Below are positions 1 through 15,000 of a stretch of 64,000 nt of DNA, piece by piece; positions within the stretch are counted from its first letter, which is position 1; the number at the start of each line of letters is the position of its first letter. The stretch spans positions 1-64,000 of the forward strand of contig JBBHKE010002007.1 in NCBI GenBank assembly GCA_037447655.1, given 5' to 3'. Below the pieces are notes generated by a model, which ran no database searches, was not told the DNA's origin, and saw only the letters and a list, made by a program, of their open reading frames with translations. The position numbers and the translations under genes are program-made. The stretch is from Zygnema cylindricum (taxonomy: Eukaryota > Streptophyta > Zygnematophyceae > Zygnematales > Zygnemataceae).

Positions 1-3000
1 CCTAAATTACAAAAACTGTTAGCGATAACAAAAATTGTTACCTAAATTACACAAATTGTTTGCGATAACAAGAATTGTTACCTATATTACAAAAATAGTA
101 AGCGATAACAGGAATTCGTACCTAAAGTACACAAACAGTTAATGACAACAAGAATTGTTACCTAAATTACAAAAACTGTTAGCAATAACAAAAATTGTTA
201 CCTAAATTACACAAACAGGTAGCAATAACAAAAATTGTTACCTAAATTACAAAAATTGTTAGCAATAACAGGAATTGGTACCTAAAGTACACAAACAGTT
301 AGTGATAACAAGAATTGTTACCTAAATTACAAAAATTGTTAGCAATAACAAAAATTGTTACCTAAATTACACAAACAGTTAGCGATAACAAAAATTGTTA
401 CCTAAATTACACAAATTGTTAGCGATAACAAAAATTGTTACCTAAATTACAAAAATTGTTAGCGATAACAGGAATTGGTACATAAAGTACACAAACAGTT
501 AGTGATAACAAGAATTGTTACCTAAATTACACAAAATGTTAGCGATAACAAAAAATATTACCTAAATTACACAAACAGTTAGCGATAACAGGAATTAGTA
601 CCTAAATTACACAAACAGTTAGTGATAACAAAAACTGTTACCTAAGTCAACGAAACAGTTAAAGATAACAAAAATTGTTACCTAAATTACACAAATTGTT
701 AGCGATAACAAAAATTGTTACCTAAATTACACAAATTGTTAACGATAACAAGTTTTGTTAACTAAATTACAAAAATAGTTAGCGATATCAGAAATTGGTA
801 CCTAAAGTACACAAACAATTAGTGATAACAAGAATTGTTACCTAAATTACAAAAACTGTTAGCAATAACAAAAATTGTTATCTAAATTACACAAATAGTT
901 AGCGATAACAAAAATTGTTACCTAAATTACACAAATTGTTAGGGATAACAAAAATTATTACCTAAATTACACAAAATGTTAGCGATAACAAGAATTGTTA
1001 CCTAAATTAACGAAACAGTTAAAGATAACAAAAACTGTTACCAATTTACAAAAACTATTAGCGATAACAAAAATTGTTACCTAAATTACACAAATTGTTA
1101 GTGATAACAATTTTTTTTACCTAAATTATACAAATTGTTAGCGATAACAAGAATTGTTACCTAAATTAACGAAATAGTTAAAGATAACAAAAACTGTTAC
1201 CTAAATTACAAAAACTGTTAGATATACCAAAATTGTTACTTAAATTACACAAATTGTTAGCGATAACAAGAATTGTTAACTAAATTACACAAATAGTTAG
1301 CGATAACAGAAATTGGTACCTAAAGTACACAAACAGTTAGTGATAACAAAAATTGTTACCTATATTACAAAAATTGTTAGCGATAACAAAAATTGTTACC
1401 TAAATTACACAAATTGTTAGCGATAACAAAAATTGTTACCTAAATTACAAAAATAGTTAGCGATAACAGGAATTGGTACATAAAGTACACAAACAGTTAG
1501 TGATAACAAGATTTGTTACCTATATTACACAAAATGTTAGCGATAACAAGAATTATTACCTAAATTAACGAAACAGTTAAAGATAACAAAAACTGTTACC
1601 TAAATTACAAAAACTGTTAGCGATAACAAAAATTGTTACCTAAATTACACAAATTGTTTGCGATAACAAGAATTGTTACCTAAATTACACAAATTGTTAG
1701 CGATAACAATAATTGTTACCTAAATTACACAAATAGTTAGCGATAACAGGAATTGGTACCTAAAGTACACAAACAGTTAGTGATAACAAGAATTGTTTCC
1801 TAAATTACAAAAACTGTTATCAAGAACAAAAATTGTTACCTAAATTACAAAAACTATTAGCAAAAACAAAAATTGTTACCTATATTACACAAACAGTTAG
1901 CGATAACAAAAATTGTTACCTATATTACACAAATTGTTAGCGATAACAAAAATTGTTACCTAAATTACACAAAATGTTAGCGATAACAATAATTATTACC
2001 TATATTACACAAACACTTAGTGATAACAAAAATTGTTACCTAAGTTAACGAAACAGTTAAAGATAACAAAAATTGTTACCTAAATTACAAAAACAGTTAG
2101 TGATAAAAAAAATTGTTACCTAAATTACACATATTGTTAGCGATAACGAGAATTGTTACCTAAATAAACGAAAGAGTTAAAGATAACAAAAACTGTTACC
2201 TAAATTACATAAACTGTTAGCGATAACAAAAATTGTTACCTAAGTTAACGAAACAGTTAAAGATAACAAAAACTGTTACCTAAATTACAAAAACTGTTAG
2301 CAATAACAAAAATTGTTACCTAAATTACAAAAATTGTTAGCGATAACAGAAATTGGTACCTAAAGTACACAAACAGTTAGTGATAACAAGAATTGTTACC
2401 TAAATTACACAAAATGTTAGCGATAACAAGAATTATTACCTAAATTACACAAACAGTTAGCGATAACAGGAATTAGTACCTAAATTACACAAACAGTTAG
2501 TGATAACAAAAATTGTTACCTAAGTTAACGAAACAGTTAAAGATAACAAAAATTGTTACCTAAATTACAAAAACTGTTAGTGATAACAGGAATTGGTACC
2601 TAAAGTACACAAACAGTTAGTGATAACAAGAATTGTTACCTAAGTTAACGAAACAGTTAAAGATAACAAAAACTGTTACCTAAATTACAAAAATTGTTAG
2701 CGATAACAGGAATTGGTACCTAAAGTACACAAACAGTTAGTGATAACAAGAATTGTTACCTAAATTACAAAAACTGTTTGCAATAACAAAAATTGTTACC
2801 TAAATTACACAAATTGTTAGCGATAACAACAATTGTTACCTTAATTACAAAAATTGTTAGCGATAACAGGAATTGGTACCTAAAGTACACAAACAGTTAG
2901 TGATAACAAGAATTGTTACCTAAGTTAACGAAACAGTTAAAGATAGCAAAAACTGTTACATAAATTACAAAAACTGTTAGCGATAACAAATATTGTTACC

Positions 3001-6000
3001 TAAATTACACAAACTGTTAGCGATAACAAGAATTGTTACCTAAATTAGAAAAATTGTTAGCGATAACAGGAATTGGTACCTAAAGTACACAAACAGTTAG
3101 TGATAACAAAAATTGTTACCTAAATTACAAAAACTGTTAGCAATAACAAAAATTGTTACCTAAAGTACACAAACAGTTAGTGATAACAAAAATTGTTACC
3201 TAAATTACACAAATTGTTAGCGATAACAAGAATTGTTACCTAAATTACAAAAATTGTTAGCGATAACAGGAATTGGTACCTAAAGTACACAAATAGATAG
3301 CGATAACAGGAATTGGTACCTAAAGTACACAAACAGTTAGTGATAATAAGAATTGTTACCTAAATTACACAAAATGTTAGCGATAACAAGAATTGTTACC
3401 TAAATTACACAAACAGTTAGCGATTATAGGAATTATTACCTAAATTACACAAACAGTAAGTGATAACAAAAATTGTTACCTAAGTTAACGAAACAATTAA
3501 ACATAACAAAAACTGTTACCTAAATTACAAAAACATTTAGCGATAACAAAAATTGTTACCTAAATTACACAAATTGTTAGCAATAACAAGAATTGTTACC
3601 TAAATTAACGAAACAGTTAAAGATAACAAAAATTGTTACCTAAATTACAAAAACTGTTAGCGATAACAAAAATTGTTACCTAAGTTAACGAAATAGTTAA
3701 AGATAACAAAAACTGTTACCTAAATTACAAAAACTGTTAGCGATAACAAAAATTGTTACCTAAATTACACAAATTGTTAGCGATAACAAAAATTGTTACC
3801 TAAATTACAAAAATTGTTAGCGATAACAGGAATTGGTACATAAAGTACACAAACAGTTAGTGATAACAAGAATTGTTATCAAAATTACACAAAATGTTAG
3901 CGATAACAATAATTATTACCTATATTACACAAATAGTTAGCGATAACAGGAATTAGTACCTGAATTACACAAACAGTTAGTGATAACAAAAATTGTTACC
4001 TAAGTTAACGAAAAAGTAAAAGATAACAAAAACTGTTTCCTAAATTACAAAAACTGTTAGCGATAACAAAAATTGTTACCTAAATTACACAAATTGTTAG
4101 CGATAACAAGAATTGTTACCTAAATTAACGAAATAGTTAAAGATAACAAAAATTGTTACCTAAATTACAAAAACTGTTAGCGATAACAAAAATTGTTACC
4201 TAAATTACAAAAATTGTTAGCGATAAGAACAATTGTTACCCTAATTACAAAAATAGTTAGCGATAAAAGGAATTGGTACCTAAAGTACACAAACAGTTAG
4301 TGATAACAAGAATTGTTACCTAAATTACAAAATTTGTTAGCAATTACAAAAATTGTTACCTAAATTACACAAACAGTTAGCGATAACAAAAATTGTTACC
4401 TAAATTACACAAATTGTTAGCGATAACAAAAATTGTTACCTAAATTACAAAAATTGTTAGAGATAAAAGGAATTGGTACATAAAGTACACAAACAGTTAG
4501 TGATAACAAGAATTGTTACCTAAATTACACAAAATGTTAACGATAACAAAAAATATTACCTAAATTACAAAAATTGTTAGCGATAACAGGAATTGGTACA
4601 TAAAGTACACAAACAGTTAGTGATAACAAGAATTGTTATCTAAATTACACAAAATGTTAGCGATAACAATAATTATTACCTAAATTACACAAATAGTTAG
4701 CGATAACAGGAATTAGTACCTAAATTACACAAAAAGTTAGTGATAACAAAAATTGTTAGCTAAGTTAACGAAACAGTTAAAGATAACAAAAACTGTTTCC
4801 TAAATTACAAAAACTGTTAGCGATAACAAAAATTGTTACCTAAATTACACAAATTGTTAGCGATAACAAAAATTGTTCCCTAAATTAACGAAACAGTTAA
4901 AGATAACAAAAACTGTTACCTAAATTACAAAAACTGTTAGCGATAACAAAAATAGTTACCTAAATTACACAAATTGTTAGCGATAACAACAATTGTTACC
5001 TAAATTACACAAATAGTTAGCGATAACAGGAATTGGTACCTAAAGTACACAAACAGTTAGTGATAACAAGAATTGTTACCTAAATTACAAAAACTGTTAG
5101 CAATAACAAAAATTGTTACCTAAATTACACAAACAGTTAGCGATAACAAAAATTGTTACCTAAATTACACAAATTGTTAGCGATAACAAAAATTGTTACC
5201 TAATTACAAAAATTGTTAGCGATAACAGGAATTGGTACATAAAGTACACAAACAGTTAGTGATAACAAGAATTGTTACCTAAATTACACAAAATGTTAGC
5301 GATAACAAAAAATATTACCTAAATTACACAAACTGTTAGCGATAACAGGAATTAGTACCTAAATTACACAAACAGGTAGTGATAACAAAAACTGTTACCT
5401 AAGTCAACGAAACAGTTAAAGATAACAAAAATTGTTACCTAAATTACACAAATTGTTAGCGATAACAATAATTGTTACCTAAATTACAAAAATAGTTAGC
5501 GATAACAGAAATTGTTACCTAAAGTACACAAACAGTTAGTGATAACAAGAATTGTTACCTAAATTACAAAAACTGTAAGCAATAACAAAAATTGTTACCT
5601 AAATTACACAAACAGTTAGCGATAACAAAAATTGTTACCTAAATTACACAAATTGTTAGCGATAACAAAAATTGTTACCTAAATTACACAAAATGTTAGC
5701 GATAACAAGAATTGTTACCTAAATTAACGAAACAGTTAAAGATAACAAAAACTGTTACCTAAATTACAAAAACTGTTAGCGATAACAAAAATTGTTACCT
5801 AAATTACACAAATTGTTAGCGATAACAACAATTGTTACCTAAATTACACAAATAGTTAGCGATAACAGGAATTGGTACCTAAAGTACACAAACAGTTAGT
5901 GATAACAAGAATTGTTACCTAAATTACAAAAATTGTTAGCAATCACAAAAATTGTTAATTAAATTACACAAACAGTTAGCGATAACAAAAATTGTTACCT

Positions 6001-9000
6001 AAATTACACAAATTGTTAGCGATAACAAAAATTGTTACCTAATTACAAAAATTATTAGCGATAACAGGAATTGGTACATAAAGTACACAAACAGTTAGTG
6101 ATAACAAGAATTGTTACCTAAATTACACAAAATGTTAGCGATAACAAAAAATATTACCTAAATTACACAAACTGTTAGCGATAACAGGAATTAGTACCTA
6201 AATTACACAAACAGTTAGTGATAACAAAAACTGTTACCTAAGTCAACGAAACAGTTAAAGATAACAAAAATTGTTACCTAAATTACACAAATTGTTAGCG
6301 ATAACAAGATTTGTTACCTAAATTACACACAAATAGTTAGCGATAACAGGAATTGGTACCTAAAGTACACAAACAGTTAATGATAACAAGAATTGTTACC
6401 AAAATTACAAATTTTTTTAGTAATAACAAAAATTGTTACCTAAATTACACAAACAGTTAGCGATAACAAAAATTGTTACCTAAATTACACAAATTGTTAG
6501 CGATAACAAAAATTGTTACCTAAATTACACAAAATGTTAGCAATAACAGGAATTGGTACCTAAATTACACAAACAGTTAGCGATAACAAAAATTGTTACC
6601 TAAGTTAACGAAACAGTTAAAGATAACAAAAACTGTTTTCTAAATTACAAAAACTGTTAGCGATAACAAAAATTGTTACCTAAATTACACAAATTGTTAG
6701 CGATAACAAGAATTGTTACCTAAATTACACAAATAGTTAGCGATAACAGGAATTGGTACCTAAAGTACACAAACAGTTAGTGATAACAAGAATTGTAACC
6801 TAAATTACAAAAATTGTTAGCAATAACAAAAATTGTTACCTAAATTACACAAACAGTTAGCGATAACAAAAATTGTTACCTAAATTACACAAATTGTTAG
6901 CGATAACAAAAATTGTTACCTAAATTACAAAAATTGTTAGCGATAACAGGAATTGGTACCTAAATTACACAAACAGTTAGCGATAACATGAATTAGTACC
7001 TAAATTACACAAACAGTTAGTGATAACAAAAATTGTTACCTAAGTCAACGAAACAGTTAAAGATTACAAAAAATGTTACCTAAATTACAAAAACTGTTTG
7101 CGATAACAAAAATTGTTACCTAAATTACACAAATTGTTAGCGATAACAAGAATTGTTACCTAAATTACAAAAATAGTTAGCGATAACAGAAATTGGTACC
7201 TAAAGTACACAAAAAGTTAGTGATAACAAGAATTGTTACCTAATTTAGAAAAACTGTTAGCAATAACAAAAATTGTTACCTAAATTACACAAACAGTAAG
7301 CGATAACAAAAATTGTTACCAAAATTACACAAATTCTTAACGATAACAAATATTGTTACCTAAATTACACAAAATGTTAGCGATAACAAGAATTGTTACC
7401 TAAATTAACGAAACAGTTAAAGATAACAAAAACTATTACCTAAATTACAAAAATTGTTAGCGATAATAAAAATTGTTACTTAAATTACATAAACTGTTAG
7501 CGATAACAAGAATTGTTACCTAAATTACAAAAATAGTTAGCATAACAGGAATTGGTACCTAAAGTACACAAACAGTTAGTGTAACAAGAATTTTTACCTA
7601 AATTACAAAAGTTAGCGATAACAAGAAATATTACCTAAATTACACAAACAGTTAGTGATAACAAAAATTGTTACCTAAGTTAACGAAACAGTTAAAGATA
7701 ACAAAAACTGTTTCCTAAATTACAAAAACTGTTAGCGATAACAAAAATTGTTACCTAAATTACACAAATTGTTAGCGATAACAAGAATTGTTACCTAAAT
7801 TAACGAAACAGTTAAAGATAACAAAAATTGTTACCTAAATTACAAAAATTGTTAGCGATAACAAAAATTGTTACCTAAATTAACGAAATAGTTAAAGATA
7901 ACAAAAACTGTTACCTAAATTACAAAAATTGTTAGCGATAATAGGAATTGGAACCTAAAGTACACAAACAGTTAGTGATAACAATAATTGTTACCTAAAT
8001 TACACAAAATGTTAGCGATAACAAGAATTATTACCTAAATTACACAAACATTAAGCGATAACAGGAATTAGTACCTAAATTACACAAACAGTTAGATATA
8101 ACAAAAATTGTTACCTAAGTTAACGAAACAGTTAAAGATAACAAAAAATGTTACCTTAATTACAAAAACTGTTAGCGATAACAGGAATTTGTACCTAAAG
8201 TACCCAAACAGTTATTGATAACAAGAATTGTTACCTAAGTTAACGAAACAGTTAAAGATAACAAAAATTGTTACCTTAATTACAAAAATTGTTAGCGATA
8301 ACAGGAATAGGTACCTAAAGTACAGAAACAGTTAGTGATACCAAGAATTGTTACCTAAATTACAAAAACAGTAAGCAATAACAAAAATTATTACCTAAAT
8401 TACACAAATTGTTAGCGATAACAAGAATTGTTACCTAAATTACAAAAATTGTTAGCGATAATGGAATTGGTACCTAAAGTACACAAACAGTTAGTGATAA
8501 CATGAATTGTTACCTAAGTTAACGAAACAGTTAAAGATAACAAAAACTGTTACCTAAATAACACAAACTGTTAGCGATAACAAGAATTGTTACCTAAATT
8601 ACAAAAATTGTTAGCGATAACAGGAATTGGTACCTAAAGTACAAAAACAGTTAGTGATAACAAAAATTGTTACCTAAATTACAAAAACTGTTAGCAATAA
8701 CAAAAATTGTTACCTAAATTACAGAAACAGTTAGCGATAACAAAAATTGTTACCTAAATTACACAAATTAGTAGCGAAAACAGGAATTGTTACCTAAATT
8801 ACAAACATTTTTAGCGATAACAATAATTGGTACCTAAAGTACACAAACAGTTAGTGATAACAAAAATTGTTACCTAAATTACACAAATTGTTAGCGATAA
8901 CAAGAATTGTTACCTAAATTACAAAAATTGTTAGCGATAACAGGAATTGGTACCTAAAGTACACAAATAGTTAGTGATAACAAGAATTGTTACCTAAATT

Positions 9001-12000
9001 ACACAAAATGTTAGCGATAACAAGAATTGTTACCTAAATTACACAAACAGTTAGTGATAACGTAAATTGTTACCTAAGTTAACGAAACAGTTAATGATAA
9101 CAAAAACTCTTACCTAAATTACAAAAACCCTTAGCGATAACAAAAATTGTAACCTAAATTACAAAAATTGTTAGCGATAACAGGAATTGGTTCCTAAACT
9201 ACACAAACAGTTAGTGATAACAAAAATTGTTACCTAAGTTAACCAAACAGTTTAAGATAACAAAAACTTTTACCTAAAATACAAAAACTGTTAGCGATAA
9301 CAAGAATTGGTACCTAAAGTACACAAACAGTTAGTGATAACAAGAATTGTTACCTAAGTTAACGAAACAGTTAAACATAACAAAAACTGTTACCTAAATT
9401 ACAAAAAATGTTAGCGGTAACAGGAATTGGTACCTAAAGTACACAAACAGTTAGTGATAACAAAAATTGTTACCTAAATTACAAAAATTGTCAGCAATAA
9501 CAAAAATTGTTACCTAAAGTACACAAATAGTTAGTGATAACAAGAATTGTTACCTAAGTTAACAAAACAGTTAAACATAACAAAAACTGTTACCTAAATT
9601 ACAAAAAATGTTAGCGGTAACAATAATTGTTACCTAAATTACAAAAATTATTAGCGATATCACGAATTGGTACCTGAGGTACACAAACAATTAGTGATAA
9701 CAAGAATTATTACCTAAGTTAACGAAACAGTTAAAGATAACAAAAACTGTTATCTAAATTACAAAAACTGTTAGCAATAACAAAAATTGTTACCTAAATT
9801 ACACAAATTGTTAGCGATAACAAGAATTGTTACCTAAATTACAAAAATTGTTAGCGATAACAAAAATTGTTACCTAAATTACAAAAATTGTTAGTGATAA
9901 CAGAAATTGGTACCTAAAGTACACAAACAGTTAGTGATAACAAAAATTGTTACCTAAGTTAACGAAACATTTAAAGATAACAAAAACAGTTACCTAAATT
10001 ACAAAAATTGTTAGTGATAACAGCAATTGGTACCTAAAGTACACAAACAGTTAGTGATAACAAGAATTTTTACCTAAATTACAAAAACTGTTAATAATTA
10101 CAAAAATTGTTACTTAAATTACACAAACTGTTAGAGATTAATAAAATTGTTACCTAAATTACACAAATTGTTAGCGATAACAAGAATTGTTACCTAAATT
10201 AACGAAACAATTAAAGATAACAAAAACTGTTACCTAAATTACAAAAACTGTTAGCGATAACAAAAATTGTTAACTAAATTACACAAATTGTTAGCGATAA
10301 CAAGAATTGTTACCTAAATTACAAAAATTGTTAGCGATAACAGGAATTGGTACCTAAAGTACACAAACAGTTAGTGATAACAAGAATTGTTACCTAAATT
10401 ACACAAACTGTTAGCAATAACAAAAATTGTTACCTAAATTACACAAACAGTTAGCGATAACAAAAATTGTTACCTAAATTACACAAATTGTTAGCGATAA
10501 CAAAAATTGTTACCTATATTACAAAATTTTTTAGCGATAACAAGAATTGGTACATAAAGTACACAGACAGTTAGTGATAACAAGAATTGTTACTTAAATT
10601 ACACAAAATGTTAGCGATAACAAGAATTGTTACCTAAATTACACAAACAGTTAGCGATAACAGGAATTAGTACTTAAATTACACAAACAGTTAGTGATGA
10701 CAAAAATTGTTACCTAAGTTAACGAAAAAGTTAAAGATAGCAAAAACTGTTACCTAAATTACAAAAACTGTTAGCGATAACAAAAATTGTTACCTAATTA
10801 CACAAATTGTTAGCGATAACAAGAATTGTTACCTAAATTACACAAATAGATAGCGATAACAGGAATTGGTACCTAAACTACACAAACAGTTAGTGATAAC
10901 AAGATTTGTTACCTAAATTACAAAAACTGTTTGCAATAACAAAAATTGTTTCCTAAATTACACAAACAGTTAGCGATAACAAAAATTGTTATCTAAATTA
11001 CACAAATTGTTAGCAATAACAAAAATTGTTACCTAAATTACAAAAATTGTTAGTGATAACAGGAATTGGTACCTAAAGTACACAAACACTTAGTGATAAC
11101 AAAAATTGTTACCTAAGTTAACGAAACAATTAAAGATAACAAAAACAGTTACCTAAATTACAAAAATTGTTAGCGATAACAGGAATTGGTACCTAAAGTA
11201 CACAAACAGTTAGTGATAACAAGAATTTTTACCTAAATTACAAAAACTGTTAATAATTACAAAAATTGTTACTTAAATTACACAAATTGTTAGCGATAAC
11301 AAGAATTGGTACCTAAAGTACACAAACAGTTAGTGATAACAAGAATTGTTACCTAAGTTTACGAAACAGTTAAAGATAACAAAAAGTGTTACCTAAATTA
11401 CAAAAACTGTTAGCGATAACAAAAATTGTTAACTAAATTACACAAATTGTTAGCGATAACAAGAATTGTTACCTAAATTACAAAAATTGTTAGCGATAAC
11501 AAGAATTGGTACCTAAAGTACACAAATAGTTAGTGATAACAAGAATTGTTACCTAAGTTAACGAAACAGTTAAAGATAACAAAATCTGTTACCTAAATTA
11601 CAAAAACTGTTAGCGATAACAAAAATTGTTACCTATATTACACAAATTGTTAGCGATAACAAGAATTGTTACCTAAATTACACAAATAGTTAGCGATAAC
11701 AGGAATTGCTACCTAAAGTACACAAACAGTTAGTGATAACAAGAATTGTTACCTAAATTACACAAACTATTAGCAATAACAAAAACTTTTACCTAAATTA
11801 CACAAATTGTTAGCGATAACAAAAATTGTTACCTATATTACAAAAATTGTTAGCGATAACTAAAATTGTTACCTAAGTTACACAAATTGTTAGCGATAAC
11901 AAAAATTGTTACCTATATTACAAAAATTGTTAGCGATAACAAGAATTGGTATATAAAGTACACAAACAGTTAGTGATAACAATAATTGTTACTTAAATTA

Positions 12001-15000
12001 CACAAAATGTTAGCGATAACAAGAATTGTTACCTAAATTACACAAACAGTTAGCGATAACACGAATTAGTACCTAAATTACACAAATTGTTAGCGATAAC
12101 AAGAACTGTGACCTAAGCTACACAAATAGTTAGCGATAACGAAATTGGTACCTAAAGTATACAAACAGTTAGTGATAACAAGAATTGTTACCTAAATTAC
12201 AAAATTTGTTAGCAATAACAAAAATTGTTACCTAAATTACACAAACAGTTAGCGATAACAAAAATTGTTACCTAAATTACACAAATTGTTAGCGATAACA
12301 TGAAATGTTACCTAAATTACAAAAATTGTTAGCGATAACAGGAATTGGTACCTAAAGTAGACAAACAGTTAGTGATAACAAGAATTGTCACCTAAATTAC
12401 ACAAAATGTAAGCGATAACAAGAATTGTTACCTAAATTACACAAATAGTTAGCGATAACATGAATTAGTACCTAAAGTACACAAACAGTTAGTGATAACA
12501 AAAATTGTTACCTAAATTACAAAAACTATTAGCAATAACAAAAATTGTTACCTAAATTACACATATTAGAAGCGATAACAAGAATTGTTACCTAAATTAA
12601 CAAAAATTGTTAGCGATAACAATAATTGGTACCTAAAGTACACAAACAGTTAATGATAACAAAAATTGTTACCTAAATACACAAATTGATAGCGATAACA
12701 AGAATTGTTACCTAAATTACAAAAATTGTTAGCAATAACAGGAATTGGTACCTAAAGTACACAAACAGTTAGTGTTAACAAGAATTGTTACCTTAATTAC
12801 ACAAATTGTTAGCGATAAAAAGAATTTTTACCTAAATTACAAAAATTGTTAGCGGTAACAAGAATTGTTACCTAAACTACACAAACAGTTAGTGATAACA
12901 AAAATTGTTACCTAAGTTAACGAAACAGTTAAAGATAACAAAAACTGTTACCTAAATTATAAAAAGTGTTAGCGGTAACAGGAATTGGTACCTAAAGTAC
13001 ACAAACAGTTAATGATAACAAAAATTGTTACCTAAATTACAAAAACTGTTAGCAATAACAAAAATTGTTACCTAAATTACACAAATTGTTAGCGATAACA
13101 AGAATTGTTACCTAAATTACAAAAATTGTTAGCGATAACACGAATTGGTACCTGAAGTACACAAATAGCTAGTGATATCAAGAATTCTTACCTAAGTTAA
13201 CGAAACAGTTAAAGATAACAAAAACTGTTACCTAAATTACAAAAACTGTTAGCGATAACAAAAATTGTTACCTAAATTACACAAATTGTTAGTGATAACA
13301 AGATTTGTTACCTAAATTACAAAAATTGTTAGCGATAACAGGAATAGGTACCTAAAGTACACAAACAATTAGTGATAACAAGAATTGTTACCTAAGTTAA
13401 CGAAACAGTTAAAGATAACAAAAATTGTTACCTAAATTACAAAAACTGTTAGCGATAACAAAAATTGTTACCTAAATTACACAAATTGTTAGCGATAACA
13501 AGAATTGTTACCTAAATTACACAAATAGTTAGCGATAACAGGAATTGGTACCTAAAGTACACAAACAGTTAGTGATAACAAGAATTGTTACCTAAATTAC
13601 ACAAACTGTTAGCAATAACAAAAATTGTTACCTAAATTACACAAACAGTTAGCGATAACAAAAATTGTTACCAAAATTACACAAATTGTTAGCGATAACA
13701 AAAGTTGTTACCTATATTACAAAAATTGTTAGCGATAACAAGAATTGGTACATAAAGTACACAAACAGTTATTGATAACAATAATTGGTACTTAAATTAC
13801 ACAAAATGTTAGCGATAACAAGAATTGTTACCTAAATTACACAAACAGTTAGCGATAACAAGAATTAGTACCTAAATTACAGAAACAGTTAGTGATAACA
13901 AAAATTGTTACCTATGCTAAGGAAATAGTTAAAGATAACAAAAACTGTTACCTAAATTCCAAAAACAGTTATCGATAACAAAAATTGTTACCTAAATTAC
14001 ACAAATTGTTAGCGATAACAAGAATTGTTACCTAAATTACAAAAATTGTTAGTGATAACAGGAATTGGTACCTAAAGTACACAAACAGTTAGTGATAACA
14101 AAAATTGTTACGTAAGTTAACGAAACAGTTAAAGATAACAAAAACTGTTACCTAAATTACAAAAACTGTCAGCAATAACAAAAATTGTTACCTAAATTAC
14201 ACAAATTGTTAGCGATAACAAGAATTGTTACCTAAGTTACAAAAATAGTTAGCGATAACAGAAATTGGTACCTAAAGTACACAAACAGTTAGTGATAACA
14301 AGAATTGTTACCTAAATTACAAAAACTGTTAGCAATAACAAAAATTGTTACCTAAATTACACAAATTGTTAACGATAACAGAAATTGTTACCTAAATTAC
14401 AAAAATTGTTAGCGATAACAGGAATTGGTACCTAAAGTAGACAAACAGTAAGTGATAACAAAAATTGTTACCTAAATTTCACAAAATGTTAGCGATAACA
14501 AGAATTGTTACCTAAATTACACAAATAGTTAGCGATAACAGGAATTAGTACCTAAATTACACAAACATTTAGTAATAACAAAAATTGTTACCTAAGTTAA
14601 CGAAACAGTTAAAGATAACAAAAACTGTTACCTAAATGACACAAATAGTTAGCGATAACAAGAATTGTTACCTAAATTACTAAAACTGTTAGCAATAACA
14701 AAAATTGTTACCTAAATTACACAAACAGTTAGCGATAACAAAAATTGTTACCTAAATTACACAAATTGTTAGCGATAACAAGAATTGTTACCTAAATTAC
14801 ACAAATAGTTAGTGATAACAGAAATTGGTACCTAAAGTACACAATTAGTTAGTGATAACAAAAATTGTTACCTAAATTACAAAAATTGTTAGCAATAACA
14901 AAAATTGTTACCTAAATTACATAAACAGTTAGCGAGAACAAAAATTGTTACCTAAATTACAAAAATTGTTAGCGATAACAAGAATTGTTACCTAATTTAC

